A stretch of 64,000 bases of DNA from Streptomyces sp. NBC_00193. GTDB taxonomy: Bacteria > Actinomycetota > Actinomycetes > Streptomycetales > Streptomycetaceae. Shown here in pieces: positions 7,010 through 15,803 of this stretch. The DNA lies in assembly GCF_026342735.1 (NCBI RefSeq), contig NZ_JAPEMM010000001.1, positions 5,642,001 through 5,706,000 on the forward strand, in the 5' to 3' direction. How positions within the stretch are numbered: position 1 is the first letter of the stretch; each line of letters starts with the position of its first letter. Under the pieces are notes generated by a model. It was not told the origin of the DNA and did no database searches. It was given only the letters and a program-made list of their open reading frames with translations. A program made the translations under genes and the position numbers.

Positions 7010-9265
7010 GTGGAGCGCATGACGCGATGGGTGCTCGCCCATCGGCTGCCCGTGGTCCTGGTCTGGGTGGTGCTCACCCTGGTCGGGGGAGCTCTGTCCA
7101 GCAGCACGATCGAGAAGCTCTCGTTCGAGTCCCGTCTCCCGGACAAGCCGGCCCAGGTGGCGAACGACACCCTCGCCCAGCGCTTCTCCCAGACGGGCGG
7201 CAAGAACGCCCCGCTGCTCCTCGTGGTGACCGTGCCGGAGGGCACGACCGCCGACGGCGAGGACGTCCGCAAGGCCTGGGGCGACCTGGTCGCCAAGGTC
7301 ACCCCGCAGGGCGGCCGCAGCGTGTCCTACGCGAACACCGGCGACGACTCCCTGATCTCCGCGGACAAGCGCACCACCGTCGCGCTGGTCTATCCGCCGG
7401 CGAACCACACCAACGTCCCCTACGAGCAGTCGCTCCCGGGCATCAAGCAGACGGTCGAGCAGACGAAGATCGCGGGCGCCCCGGTCGAGCTGACCGGCCA
7501 GCCCGTGCTGTCCGGCCGCGACAGCGGAGCCCAGCGCAGCCCGATCTACGAGACGCTGATCGGCGCCCTCGGAGCCCTGGTCGTGCTCGGCCTCGTCTTC
7601 ACCAGCGGCCTGGCCATCGTTCCGCTGCTGATGGCCGCGGTCGCCATCCCCACCACGTTCCTGCTGGTGCGCGGCATCACCGGGATCACTGACGTCTCGT
7701 TCATCGTGCAGTTCCTGGTGGCCCTCATCGGGCTGGGCATCGCCATCGACTACGCCCTCCTCGTCGTCACCCGCTGGCGGGAGGAACGGCAGAAGCCCGG
7801 AGCCGACGGCCCCGATCCCGCCTCGCGCCGTGAGGCGGTCGTACGCTCCGTGGCCAGTGCGGGCCACGCCGTCGCACTGAGCGGCGCCACCGTGGCGATC
7901 TCGCTCGCCGCGCTCGTGGTCCTGCCCGTCCCCTTCCTGCGCAGCGTCGGCTACGCGGGTCTCCTGATCCCCCTCGTCAGCGTCGCGGTCGCCCTGACCC
8001 TGCTGCCCGTCCTGCTGTACTCGTGGGGCGACAAGCTCGACCGCCCGCGCCGGGCGCACCGCCCGGACAGCAAGATGTGGGGCCGGATCGCCGGGGTGAC
8101 CACGCGCCGTCCCGCGCTCACCGCGGTGATCAGCGGCGCGCTGCTGCTGGCCCTGGCCGCGCCCGTGTTCGCCCTGCAGCTGGGGCAGCCGGCCACCGTG
8201 ACACTGGCTCAGGGCGGACAGCCCGCCGCGGCCTTCCAGCGGATCGTCGACGCGGGCTTCGGCGAGGGCATCGCACGCCCCCTCGAAGTCGTCGTGGAGG
8301 CCGGCGGCAGTGACGCGATGAACAGCCGGCTCGGCGGTCTCGAAGGCGTCGCGGGCTCCGTGGCCCCGGCGGACTGGGAGCGCGGCGGGCAGCGCATCGT
8401 CGACGTGTGGACCACGGCGGACCCGTCGAGCGACGGCGGCCGCGACACGGTGACTGCGGTCATGGACACGGCGGGGGAGACCCCCGGCGCGCTCGTGGGC
8501 GGCGGACCCGCCCAGGACGTCGACTTCATCGACGCGGTCTACGGATCCCTCGGGCTCATCCTCGTCTTCGTCGCCCTGCTCACCTTCGTCGTACTGGCCC
8601 GGACCCTGCGCTCGGTGGTCCTTCCCGTGAAGGCCCTGATCCTCAACGCGCTGTCCACCTGCGCGGCGTACGGCGTGGTCGTGCTCGTCTGGCAGGAGGG
8701 CTACGGCAGCGAGCTGCTGTTCGACACCCCGGCGATCGGGGCGGTGACCATCTGGATCCCCATGGCGGTCTTCGCCTTCCTCTTCGGACTGTCCATGGAC
8801 TACGAGGTGTTCATCCTCCACCGCATCCGCGAAACCCATCTGGAGCTGACCGCCAAGGGGGTGCGCGACACGGTGGTCCCCTCCGTCGTGACGGGCATCA
8901 GCCGGACGGGCCGCCTCGTCACCTCGGCGGCGCTCATCCTCTTCCTGGCCTTCACCGCACTGGCCAGCATCCCCATCACCGACGTGAAGGTGTTCGCCAC
9001 CGCGCTGGCGGCGGGCATCATCATCGACGCCACCGTCGTCCGGGGGCTCCTCACCCCGGCGCTGGTCACCCTCCTCGGGCGGTCCAACTGGTGGTTCCCG
9101 AACGCCTTGGGCCGGCTGCTCGTCACATCCCCCGGACGGGCGGCCGGCCCGAGGTCAGTCCCCGACGCCGAGACGGCGGCGGGCACGGGCGGCGAGCGCG
9201 GCGAGGTCGCGACGCCGGGCGTCGGTTCCCCCTCGTCGACGGCGGGCCCGCGCGGCCGCAGCTGA
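7010..9265 (+). CDS. MMPL/RND-family membrane transporter
   Basis: 751 aa from GTG 7010, nine bases after AGGAGGT; ATG 7019 is an alternative start. Architecture is that of MMPL (MmpL/ActII-3-like) transporters: one N-terminal membrane segment, an extracytoplasmic loop to about residue 185, six membrane segments, a second large loop, then five or six more segments. Family motifs GLGIAIDYALLVVTRWREE and FGLSMDYEVFILHRIRE mark the two halves, with the Asp-Tyr pairs associated with proton coupling. It likely exports a hydrophobic small molecule or lipid. The PadR-type operator makes induction by its own substrate likely. Proximity to the polyketide cluster allows a role in exporting that product, but the terminator at 9271 keeps it a separate transcript. 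Confidence 0.9.
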   Translation: MERMTRWVLAHRLPVVLVWVVLTLVGGALSSSTIEKLSFESRLPDKPAQVANDTLAQRFSQTGGKNAPLLLVVTVPEGTTADGEDVRKAWGDLVAKVTPQGGRSVSYANTGDDSLISADKRTTVALVYPPANHTNVPYEQSLPGIKQTVEQTKIAGAPVELTGQPVLSGRDSGAQRSPIYETLIGALGALVVLGLVFTSGLAIVPLLMAAVAIPTTFLLVRGITGITDVSFIVQFLVALIGLGIAIDYALLVVTRWREERQKPGADGPDPASRREAVVRSVASAGHAVALSGATVAISLAALVVLPVPFLRSVGYAGLLIPLVSVAVALTLLPVLLYSWGDKLDRPRRAHRPDSKMWGRIAGVTTRRPALTAVISGALLLALAAPVFALQLGQPATVTLAQGGQPAAAFQRIVDAGFGEGIARPLEVVVEAGGSDAMNSRLGGLEGVAGSVAPADWERGGQRIVDVWTTADPSSDGGRDTVTAVMDTAGETPGALVGGGPAQDVDFIDAVYGSLGLILVFVALLTFVVLARTLRSVVLPVKALILNALSTCAAYGVVVLVWQEGYGSELLFDTPAIGAVTIWIPMAVFAFLFGLSMDYEVFILHRIRETHLELTAKGVRDTVVPSVVTGISRTGRLVTSAALILFLAFTALASIPITDVKVFATALAAGIIIDATVVRGLLTPALVTLLGRSNWWFPNALGRLLVTSPGRAAGPRSVPDAETAAGTGGERGEVATPGVGSPSSTAGPRGRS

Positions 9266-9270
9266 TCGCG

Positions 9271-9306
9271 GTGCAGGCCGGCGCGCTGCGGTGCGCCGGC
9301 CTGCAC
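9271..9306 (+). terminator. Terminator after MMPL gene
   Basis: Perfect 14-bp stem (9271-9284 with 9293-9306) and an eight-base loop a few bases after the MMPL stop codon. It isolates the exporter from the halogenase gene downstream. Confidence 0.8.
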
Positions 9307-9405
9307 GTGCTTTGTCACGCCTTCATCGGCATGGACAAGGGTGGTCGTGCGGACGCCAGGCCGGAGCCGGCGTCCGCGACCAGACGACTGCGAAGGGAAC
9401 CGACC

Positions 9406-11088
9406 GTGACCGCACGACCGACAGAACAGCAGCCCAGCCACGACGTGGTGATCCTCGGGTCCGGAATCGCCGGGTCCACGCTCGGCGCGGTACTGGCCCG
9501 CAGCGGAGCCAAAGTACTGATCGCCGACGCGGGCACCCATCCGCGGTTCGCGGTGGGGGAGTCGATGATCCCCCAGCTCATCGCCTGGCTCCAGGTGCTC
9601 GCCGAACGCTTCGACGTACCGGAGTTCCAGGCCCTGACCGACGCGACCACGATCAACCAGAAGGTGAGCAACACCTTCGGCCGCAAGCAGCACTTCGGAT
9701 TCATGCTGCACCGGCCGGGCCAGGAGCCCGACCCGGACGAAGCGCACCAGTTCGTCATCCCCGACGCGCTGACCTCCGCGAGCCACCTCTTCCGGCAGGA
9801 CAGTGACGCCTACCTGCATCACGTGGCGGTCGGATACGGCTGCGACACGCGTCAGCAGTGGCGGGCGGAGAAGATCGACTTCGACGAGGCCGGCGTCACG
9901 GTCACCGGCGCCGACGGGCAGGTCGTCAGGGCCCGCTACCTGGTGGACGCGAGCGGCTTCCGCTCCCCGCTGGCGGACCGCCTCGGGCTGCGCGAGCAGC
10001 CGGCGCGCTTCCGCCACCACTCGCGGTCCCTGTTCACGCACATGATCGGGGTACGCCCCTTCGACGACGTGCTCGAGGTCCCGGAGCAGAGCCGGCCGCC
10101 CGTCCCGTGGCACAACGGCACCATGCACCACCTCTTCGACCGGGGCTGGTTCTGGATCATCCCCTTCGACAACCACGAGCTCTCCCGCAATCCGCTGTGC
10201 AGCGTGGGGGTCACCCTCGACCCGCGCACGTACCCCAAGCCGGAAGGGATCGGTGCCGAGGAGGAGTTCGCTCGGCTGCTCCGCCGGTTCCCGGCCGTGG
10301 AGCGGCAGTTCGAGGGAGCCCGGAAGGTCCGGGAGTGGGTCTCCACCGGGCGGCTCCAGTACTCGTCCCACAAGACCGTGGGACACCGGTGGTGCCTGAT
10401 GTCGCACGCCGCCGGCTTCCTGGACCCCCTGTACTCCCGCGGCATGTCCAACACCTTCGAGATCATCCACGCCCTCGCCCCGCGCCTCCTCGGGGCCCTC
10501 GCCGACGACGACTTCGCGGAGGAGCGCTTCCGTCACGTAGAGGAGCTCGAACAGGGACTGCTCGACTACAACGACACACTCGTCAACTGCTCCTTCATCG
10601 CCTTCTCCCACTTCCGCCTCTGGGACGCGGTGTTCCGGGTCTGGGGGAGCGGCAGCACCCCCGGCACGCTCCGGATCAACAATGCGCTGCGGAAGTTCCG
10701 CGGGGACGGGGACACGAGCGTCTTCGACGCACTGGAGAAGGCGCCCCACACCGGCCTCTGGTGGCCGGACAACGACGAATTCAAGGCGCTGCTCGCCGTG
10801 ACGGCCGAGGCCTGCGCCCGGTACGAGGCGAAGCTGATCGACGGCGACACGGCGGCGGACCTCATTCTCGAACAGATCCGGGAATCCGGTGCGGTGCACG
10901 ACGGATTCGGCTGGAAGGACGTGAAGCAGCGGTTCATCCACCCGGATCAGGGCCAGATTGCGGATTTCCTGAAATGGGCGGTGGCGTCCCCGGTGCCGGA
11001 ACTGAACACCGTCGGCCGCGAAAGCCTCGCGGCGCTGCGCGCGGCGGGTGCGCCGCCGTTCTCCGCCTCCCCGGAGCCGGGCCGGTGA
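9406..11088 (+). CDS. FADH2-dependent halogenase, CtcP-like (first copy)
   Basis: 560 aa from GTG 9406, with GAAGGGA at 9392-9398 as ribosome-binding site. It shows a dinucleotide-binding GSGIAGS at residues 18-24, HPRFAVGES just after, and the halogenase signature WFWIIP at 248-253. Lys94 in GRKQHFGF is the likely catalytic lysine that carries hypochlorous acid as chloramine; it is conserved in the second copy. The overall pattern closely follows the chlortetracycline halogenase CtcP as I remember it, including MSHAAGF(L/I)DPLYSRG. It would chlorinate or brominate an aromatic polyketide using FADH2 from a flavin reductase such as the one at 27021. The SnoaL-like gene overlaps its stop. A hydroxylase role is less likely given WxWxIP. 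Confidence 0.88.
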   Translation: MTARPTEQQPSHDVVILGSGIAGSTLGAVLARSGAKVLIADAGTHPRFAVGESMIPQLIAWLQVLAERFDVPEFQALTDATTINQKVSNTFGRKQHFGFMLHRPGQEPDPDEAHQFVIPDALTSASHLFRQDSDAYLHHVAVGYGCDTRQQWRAEKIDFDEAGVTVTGADGQVVRARYLVDASGFRSPLADRLGLREQPARFRHHSRSLFTHMIGVRPFDDVLEVPEQSRPPVPWHNGTMHHLFDRGWFWIIPFDNHELSRNPLCSVGVTLDPRTYPKPEGIGAEEEFARLLRRFPAVERQFEGARKVREWVSTGRLQYSSHKTVGHRWCLMSHAAGFLDPLYSRGMSNTFEIIHALAPRLLGALADDDFAEERFRHVEELEQGLLDYNDTLVNCSFIAFSHFRLWDAVFRVWGSGSTPGTLRINNALRKFRGDGDTSVFDALEKAPHTGLWWPDNDEFKALLAVTAEACARYEAKLIDGDTAADLILEQIRESGAVHDGFGWKDVKQRFIHPDQGQIADFLKWAVASPVPELNTVGRESLAALRAAGAPPFSASPEPGR

Positions 11089-11564
11089 GCGACGCCGTGA
11101 CCCCGCACGGGGAACAGACCGTCCAGGAAGCCAACAAGGCCCTCGCCCGGCTGTGGTTCGAGGAGGGCTGGAGCCGCGGGAACCTGCAGGCCGCCGACCG
11201 GATCTTCGCCCCCGAGTTCCTGCTGAACGGCGAACCGGTCGGTCCCGCCGGCCCCAAGCGGAGCGTGTGGTCGCGGCGCGCCGCGTTCGCCGGGCTCAGG
11301 GTCGACGTCGGCCTTCAGGTGGCGGAGGGGCCCTGGGTGGCGAGCTGGTACACCGCACGCGGCACGCACGTGGGGGAGTTCGCCGGACTGGCACCCACCG
11401 GGCGTGACATCTCCTCCGAAGGCATTCAGCTCTGGCGGGTGGAGAACGGGCTGGTCGTCGAGGACCGGAACGTGTTCGATACCAGGCGGGTCATCGCGCA
11501 GCTGCTCGCGCCGGACGGACCGATTCCCGGTCCGGGCCCGCGCGCAGCGGCCCGGCGTGAATGA
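11085..11564 (+). CDS. SnoaL-like (NTF2-fold) polyketide cyclase/hydroxylase-type protein
   Basis: 159 aa from a GTG overlapping the halogenase stop by four bases, so the two are translationally coupled. Features fit the SnoaL-like/ester-cyclase NTF2 fold: an N-terminal helix pair (ALARLWFEEGW, ADRIFAPEFLLNG), then strands ending in GEFAGLAPTGRDISSEGIQL and ENGLVVEDRNVFDT. Family members close rings by aldol chemistry (SnoaL) or hydroxylate (SnoaL2); which applies is not clear. The acidic catalytic residue cannot be assigned by eye. The last 74 bases overlap the 3' end of the convergent response-regulator gene. Confidence 0.75.
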   Translation: MSDAVTPHGEQTVQEANKALARLWFEEGWSRGNLQAADRIFAPEFLLNGEPVGPAGPKRSVWSRRAAFAGLRVDVGLQVAEGPWVASWYTARGTHVGEFAGLAPTGRDISSEGIQLWRVENGLVVEDRNVFDTRRVIAQLLAPDGPIPGPGPRAAARRE

Positions 11565-12183
11565 TGTTCTTCTCGTAGGCGAAGATGACCGCGTGCACCC
11601 TGTTGCGAAGGCTCAACTTCTCCATTACTTTCTGGATATGAGATTTCACGGTGCTCTGACTCAGCGTTAATTCCGTAGAAATCTCGGCATTGCTGAATCC
11701 TCGCGTCATGAGGCGGAACACCTCGATTTCCCGCTCGGTCAGCGGGTCGAGCGGAGAGTCGGCCGAATCCTGCTGGGTCCTGGGGATGAGCAGGGACCGG
11801 CCGGCGGCCATGATGCGGACCGCGGCGGCGAGCTCCTGTGCGCTGCTCCCACTGGACAACAGGCCGTTCACGCCGGCCTGGAGCACTTGGTCCGCCGCCG
11901 CGCCCACATCGTCGATCAGGACGAGGACGTTCGGGGGCGGGAGCGTCGAACGGGGCGGCGAGAGCGCGTCTATGCTCTTCAGAGCCTGTGTGGCGTTCTT
12001 GTGGGCGTTGATGATGACGACATCGGGCCGCAGCTCCCGGTACCTGGTGGCCGCGGTGGCGTCGTCCTGGGCGACACTGGCCACCCGCAGGTCGGGGCAG
12101 CCGTCGAGAATGGCCTGCAGCCCGGTCAGCGAGATGGGGTGCGAATCGACGAGCAGGACACTGATGCGAGGCGAGCCTGACAT
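11491..12183 (-). CDS. Atypical NarL/LuxR response regulator with degenerate receiver
   Basis: 230 aa. Receiver fold at residues 6-125 and LuxR helix-turn-helix at about 145-205 (LTEREIEVFRLMTRGFSN, QSTVKSHIQKVMEKL). The phosphoacceptor Asp is replaced by Asn59 (PDVVIIN), the acidic pair by Asp13-Ser14, and the switch Lys by Ser, so phosphorylation control is unlikely. No sensor kinase gene is near. Such orphan atypical regulators (JadR1, RedZ type) often respond to pathway end-products. It contains a TTA codon at 11668-11670, within the DNA-binding domain, making it dependent on bldA. It is a good candidate for a pathway-specific regulator of the polyketide cluster. Its 3' end overlaps the convergent SnoaL-like gene. 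Confidence 0.88.
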   Translation of the reverse strand: MSGSPRISVLLVDSHPISLTGLQAILDGCPDLRVASVAQDDATAATRYRELRPDVVIINAHKNATQALKSIDALSPPRSTLPPPNVLVLIDDVGAAADQVLQAGVNGLLSSGSSAQELAAAVRIMAAGRSLLIPRTQQDSADSPLDPLTEREIEVFRLMTRGFSNAEISTELTLSQSTVKSHIQKVMEKLSLRNRVHAVIFAYEKNIIHAGPLRAGPDRESVRPARAAAR

Positions 12184-12347
12184 GTATTCCCCCGAAGTTC
12201 ATGGACAGTGCAGTCGTCGGCCAGAATAGCCTGGCCGATGTCGGTCGGATCCAGCTGGTTCTTATCCCAGATTGGCGAGTTCGGGCAGGGCTGCCCCGCT
12301 CAGGCGCGTCGAAACACGTGTTTACGGTGAGGAATTCAACGCGAGGA

Positions 12348-12384
12348 ACACCCGCTCCCGGGCCACTGGTCCGGGAGCGGGTGT
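12348..12384 (-). terminator. Terminator after O-methyltransferase
   Basis: Perfect 14-bp stem (12348-12361 with 12371-12384) and nine-base loop just beyond the methyltransferase stop, followed in minus direction by A/T-containing sequence. It probably ends the acyltransferase-methyltransferase transcript. The remaining bases up to 12184 hold only the likely promoter of the response regulator. Confidence 0.75.
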
Positions 12385-12393
12385 GCTTTCGTG

Positions 12394-13413
12394 TCAGTTC
12401 TTGCGGCCGATCACCGCGGTGGTCAGCGCGGGCAGTCTGAGCACCCGTTCGACCGTGAAGCCCGCCTCCGTCATCCAGGCGCCGCACTCGGCCGGCGCGA
12501 AGCCGGCGGCCTGTGCGGACTGCAGCATCATGATGAGGCTGAGCATCAGCGGCTCCGCCTCCCGCCGCTCGTCGTCGAGCATGGTGTCGTAGACGATGAC
12601 CGCCCCGCCGTCGTTGACGGCCTCGTAGGCCTTGCGCAGGAGCGTGGCGCGCTGCTGCATCGGCCAGTCGTGCAGCACGCTGCCGAGGATCACCACATCG
12701 GCGCGCGGCAGATCCGCGCTGAAGAAGTCGGCGCCCACGAAACGCAGTTGCTTCTCGACCCCGCGCTCCGCCACGAGCCGGTCGAAATGCTCCTCCATCG
12801 CCGGCCGGTCCAGCACCGTGCCGGTGAGCCCGGGGTGCGCGGCGGCGAGGCGCGCCGCGAGATTGCCGCGCGCCCCGCCCACATCGCTGAAGGTCGTGTA
12901 CCGGGACCAGTCGAAGGCGTGCGCCAGCTCGCCGGCCACGGCCCCGCTGAAACCGTCCATCGCCGAGAGGAACTGCCGTAGCCGGGCCGGGTCGTGGAAG
13001 ATCCGGGTGAACGGGACCTCGCCGCCGGCCGTCTGGTTGCGGGCGGCGCCGCCCCGCAGCAGCGCCGGGAGCGACTCCGGGTCGCTGCCCATGAGTTCGC
13101 TGGTCATCCGCAGGAACCCGCCCACGAATCCCGGCCCGTCCGGCAGCAGGTGCTCCTGTGCGCCGGGGCTGTTGCCGTAGCGGCCGCCGGCCCGCACCAG
13201 GAGGCCGATGGCGGCCAGGGCGTCCAGGAAGTCCCGGCCGCCGCGGGGGTGCAGGCCCGTACGGGCGCACAGCTCCTCGGCGCCGAGCGGGCCCTCGCCC
13301 AGCACCGAGAAGACGTCCAGATCCATGGCCGCGGTCAGGAGTTTGCCCCGGAAGAAGGACCACCCGACGAACATGACGTCGAAGGGGTCCGTGACGGGTC
13401 CTGGCGTCGTCAT
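12394..13413 (-). CDS. SAM-dependent O-methyltransferase (plant-type dimerisation domain)
   Basis: 339 aa. The N-terminal helical dimerisation domain (residues 10-100, ending GGRYGNSPGAQEHLL) is followed by a Rossmann methyltransferase domain: DVGGARGNLAARLAAAHP near 170 is motif I, VLDRPAMEE the acidic end of beta 2, GADFFSADLPRADVVILGSVLHDW the motif IV region. The His in LHDW is the usual catalytic base of this family (DnrK/carminomycin 4-O-methyltransferase, TcmO-like). It probably methylates a phenolic hydroxyl of the polyketide. The stop of the acyltransferase gene lies ten bases upstream of this start, so the two are co-transcribed. Confidence 0.88.
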   Translation of the reverse strand: MTTPGPVTDPFDVMFVGWSFFRGKLLTAAMDLDVFSVLGEGPLGAEELCARTGLHPRGGRDFLDALAAIGLLVRAGGRYGNSPGAQEHLLPDGPGFVGGFLRMTSELMGSDPESLPALLRGGAARNQTAGGEVPFTRIFHDPARLRQFLSAMDGFSGAVAGELAHAFDWSRYTTFSDVGGARGNLAARLAAAHPGLTGTVLDRPAMEEHFDRLVAERGVEKQLRFVGADFFSADLPRADVVILGSVLHDWPMQQRATLLRKAYEAVNDGGAVIVYDTMLDDERREAEPLMLSLIMMLQSAQAAGFAPAECGAWMTEAGFTVERVLRLPALTTAVIGRKN

Positions 13414-13423
13414 GTGCGTGACC

Positions 13424-14719
13424 TCATTCCCTGGTGGTGGAGCTGCTTTCGGCGCGCGGGCTCCGCGCGGCAGCGGCCGCCGGCTCGGTGCGCGGCGCCG
13501 GCACGGGTGCGGTGCGCCGCCCTATCCGGTGGCGCAGCAGGCGTTCCACCGGGCGCTCGTAGAACTGGTAGAGAAGGGCGCAGACGGCCAGGGTGACGAA
13601 AAGGGCGAGAAGTGCCCAGCCCGCATTCGACCAGCTCGGCTGGACGGGCCGCATATAGAATTCGATGATGCTCTTCTTGTCGAATACCGCCGACGAGATC
13701 TCGAAGAGCACGGTGAAGTGCAGAAGGTAGAAGGCGTACGACCATTCGCCGAGGGCCACCATCGGCCTCGCCCGCAGCCAGGAGGCGCCTCCCGCGAGGT
13801 CCCGCTGGGCCACCGCGACGACCACGAGCGCGAACAGCGGGGCGGACACCTGGCCGAGGGCGTCGAAGAGGACGTACAGCCGCCAGGTCTCGTGGCGCAG
13901 CAGCCACAGCCCGAAGAAGCCGGCGGCGAGCAGCGCGGTGGCCGACCGGACCCCGACGGGGGAGCGCCAGCCCTTGCGGACAGCGGCCGCCGCGACCATG
14001 CCGAGGAGGAACTCCCAGACCCGGGCGATGGGCGAGTAGGTGCCGAAGATCAGGCCGTCCATGCCGGTGAACGCGGGGCGCGCCTGGGGCGGATAGGCGT
14101 CCCAGAGGTACAGCTTGATCCCCCAGCCCACCGCCACGAGGGCGACGGCCGCCCAGCCGAGCCAGCGCAGCGAGCGGCGGACCGTGTACTTCGCCACGAA
14201 GGGGAAGATCGCGTAGAAGAAGGCCTCGCAGGCCAGTGACCAGGTGACCGGGTTCGTGCTGCTCAGGATGTAACTGGGCATCCAGGCCTGGTAGAGCAGG
14301 ACGGCGGAGAGCGCCATCAGGACCAGGGTGTCGGACTGGCCCGGCCGCGCATCGGGAAGCTGGAGGAAGAGCGGGACCGCGACCCCGACGGCCAGCAGCG
14401 GCCAGATGCGGGCGAACCTGCGCCCGTAGAACGGGCCGACCCGGTCGCCGGCCATGTACGTCCAGGTGAGGACGAAGCCCGAGAGCACGAAGAAGAACGT
14501 CACTCCGGAGGAGCCCAGGCCGAACACGGCCTTGGCACCGGGGAGCGGCAGCAAGGTGCTGACGTGCGAGAGGAAGACGGCGAAGGCGGCGATCCAGCGC
14601 AGTCCGGTGAGGGAGTCCAGCCGGGCGGCCGGTCCCTCTCCGGGCGCTTGGCGCGCGACGGGCGCAACATCGCGTCTGTGAGCGGAGGACGTCATGGCAA
14701 GGACACCAGCCATTTCCAT
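13424..14719 (-). CDS. OafA/YrhL-type membrane O-acyltransferase (acyltransferase 3)
   Basis: Polytopic membrane protein of up to 431 aa; Met at 14713 and 14695 are alternative starts and no clear ribosome-binding site decides. Acyltransferase-3 hallmarks: RLDSLTGLRWIAAFAVFLSH at the start of the first membrane segment (the R-x10-H pattern containing the catalytic His), then GSSGVTFFFVLSGFVL and FYGRRFARIWPLL. About ten membrane segments follow to residue 385, then an Ala/Pro/Arg-rich cytoplasmic tail. Such proteins transfer acetyl or longer acyl groups to hydroxyls of sugars or natural products. Being in one operon with the O-methyltransferase suggests tailoring of the polyketide. Confidence 0.85.
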   Translation of the reverse strand: MEMAGVLAMTSSAHRRDVAPVARQAPGEGPAARLDSLTGLRWIAAFAVFLSHVSTLLPLPGAKAVFGLGSSGVTFFFVLSGFVLTWTYMAGDRVGPFYGRRFARIWPLLAVGVAVPLFLQLPDARPGQSDTLVLMALSAVLLYQAWMPSYILSSTNPVTWSLACEAFFYAIFPFVAKYTVRRSLRWLGWAAVALVAVGWGIKLYLWDAYPPQARPAFTGMDGLIFGTYSPIARVWEFLLGMVAAAAVRKGWRSPVGVRSATALLAAGFFGLWLLRHETWRLYVLFDALGQVSAPLFALVVVAVAQRDLAGGASWLRARPMVALGEWSYAFYLLHFTVLFEISSAVFDKKSIIEFYMRPVQPSWSNAGWALLALFVTLAVCALLYQFYERPVERLLRHRIGRRTAPVPAPRTEPAAAAARSPRAESSSTTRE

Positions 14720-14930
14720 GGGGACGGGGACGGAGTGGGGTGACGGTCCCGGGGAATCGGGCCCGTCACGCGGCTGCATTTCATCACCGGGCGATGAATC
14801 CCCGCTTAAGTCAAAATAAATCGGTCCCGCCCGGCCTTTCTTTCCGATTATTTGCTGGCTTGTTCCCGGATATCGTGGATAGCCTGTCCCGGCGTATGAA
14901 GTTAATTGTCGAAGAGATTCGAGGAATGCC
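14720..14930. promoter_or_regulatory. Divergent promoter region with TTCATC-N7-GATGAA palindrome
   Basis: Region between the divergent acyltransferase and SDR genes, with unusually AT-rich stretches (14804-14821 and 14845-14925). An inverted repeat TTCATC-N7-GATGAA at 14780-14798 could be an operator for a dimeric regulator. No specific factor can be named. Confidence 0.4.
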
Positions 14931-15725
14931 ATGCGGCGATTTCCGTACGCCTCGGCGATGGTGACCGGGGCGTCGAGCGGGATCGGTGAGGGGTTCGCCC
15001 GCCTGCTCGCCCGGGAGGGAGTGGACCTCGTGCTGGTCGCGAGGCGGGGCGACCGGCTCAAACAGCTCGCCGCCGAGCTGGAGTCCGCCCACGGGGTGAA
15101 CGTGGAGGTGATGCAGCTCGACCTCACCGACGAGGGCCAGGTCGCGTCGGCCGAGCAACGGCTCGCCGAGGCCGACCGGCCCGTGGAGCTGCTGGTGAAC
15201 AACGCCGGTTCGAGCGGCTCCGGTTACTTCGCGGAGCTGCCGGTGGAGCGTGAGCTGCACACCGCGGTCCTCAACGCCGTCGTGCCCCTGAGGCTGTCCC
15301 ACGCCTGCCTGCCCGGCATGATCGCCCGCGGCGCCGGCGGCATCGTGAACGTCTCCTCCCTCGTCGCGGTCCTGCCCAAGCCCCGGTCCGCGACCTACGC
15401 CGCCTCCAAGGCCTTCCTGTCCTCGTTCAGCGAGAGCCTGTCCATGGAGGTCGCCCGCCACGGGGTCAACATCACCACCGTGCACACCGGTCTGACCCGC
15501 TCCGGGTTCCACGAGGCGGCCGGCGTGCCCACCTCGGCCCTGCCCGACATCAAGTGGCTGACGTCCGAGCAGGTCGCCCGCGCCGGCCTGGACGCGGTGG
15601 CGGCAGGACGGGCGTCCACGGTGCCGGGCCTGGCGTACCGCATCAGGCTGCCCCTGATGCGGGCGGCGCCGCGCTCCGTGGTCCGGGCCATCACCCGGCG
15701 GGTCCACGAGAAGCCGCGGACCTGA
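14931..15725 (+). CDS. Short-chain dehydrogenase/reductase
   Basis: 264 aa. Classical SDR: TGASSGIGEGFA (residues 13-24) cofactor motif, RR after beta 2 suggesting NADPH preference, NNAG near 86, catalytic Ser in NVSSL and YAASK. The later part, including SGFHEAAG, LTSEQVARAGLDAVAAGRA and a basic C-terminus, is typical of the SDR group that includes DltE/YqjQ-like enzymes rather than dedicated aromatic polyketide ketoreductases. The ATG is preceded by GAGGA at 14921-14925. It is transcribed divergently from the acyltransferase operon and sits inside the polyketide cluster. The substrate is unknown; reduction of a side-chain or ring ketone is possible. Confidence 0.85.
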   Translation: MRRFPYASAMVTGASSGIGEGFARLLAREGVDLVLVARRGDRLKQLAAELESAHGVNVEVMQLDLTDEGQVASAEQRLAEADRPVELLVNNAGSSGSGYFAELPVERELHTAVLNAVVPLRLSHACLPGMIARGAGGIVNVSSLVAVLPKPRSATYAASKAFLSSFSESLSMEVARHGVNITTVHTGLTRSGFHEAAGVPTSALPDIKWLTSEQVARAGLDAVAAGRASTVPGLAYRIRLPLMRAAPRSVVRAITRRVHEKPRT

Positions 15726-15744
15726 CCCGGCCCGCACGAACGGC

Positions 15745-15784
15745 GAGCGGGCGGCCCCCACCCCTGCGTGGGAGCCGCCCGCTC
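15745..15784. terminator. Terminator between convergent SDR and halogenase genes
   Basis: Inverted repeat GAGCGGGCGGC / GCCGCCCGCTC (15745-15755 with 15774-15784), extended by a weaker inner CCCA/TGGG pairing. It lies between convergent genes and could serve both strands. Confidence 0.7.
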
Positions 15785-15803
15785 TGTGTCGTGCCCTGCC
15801 GGG

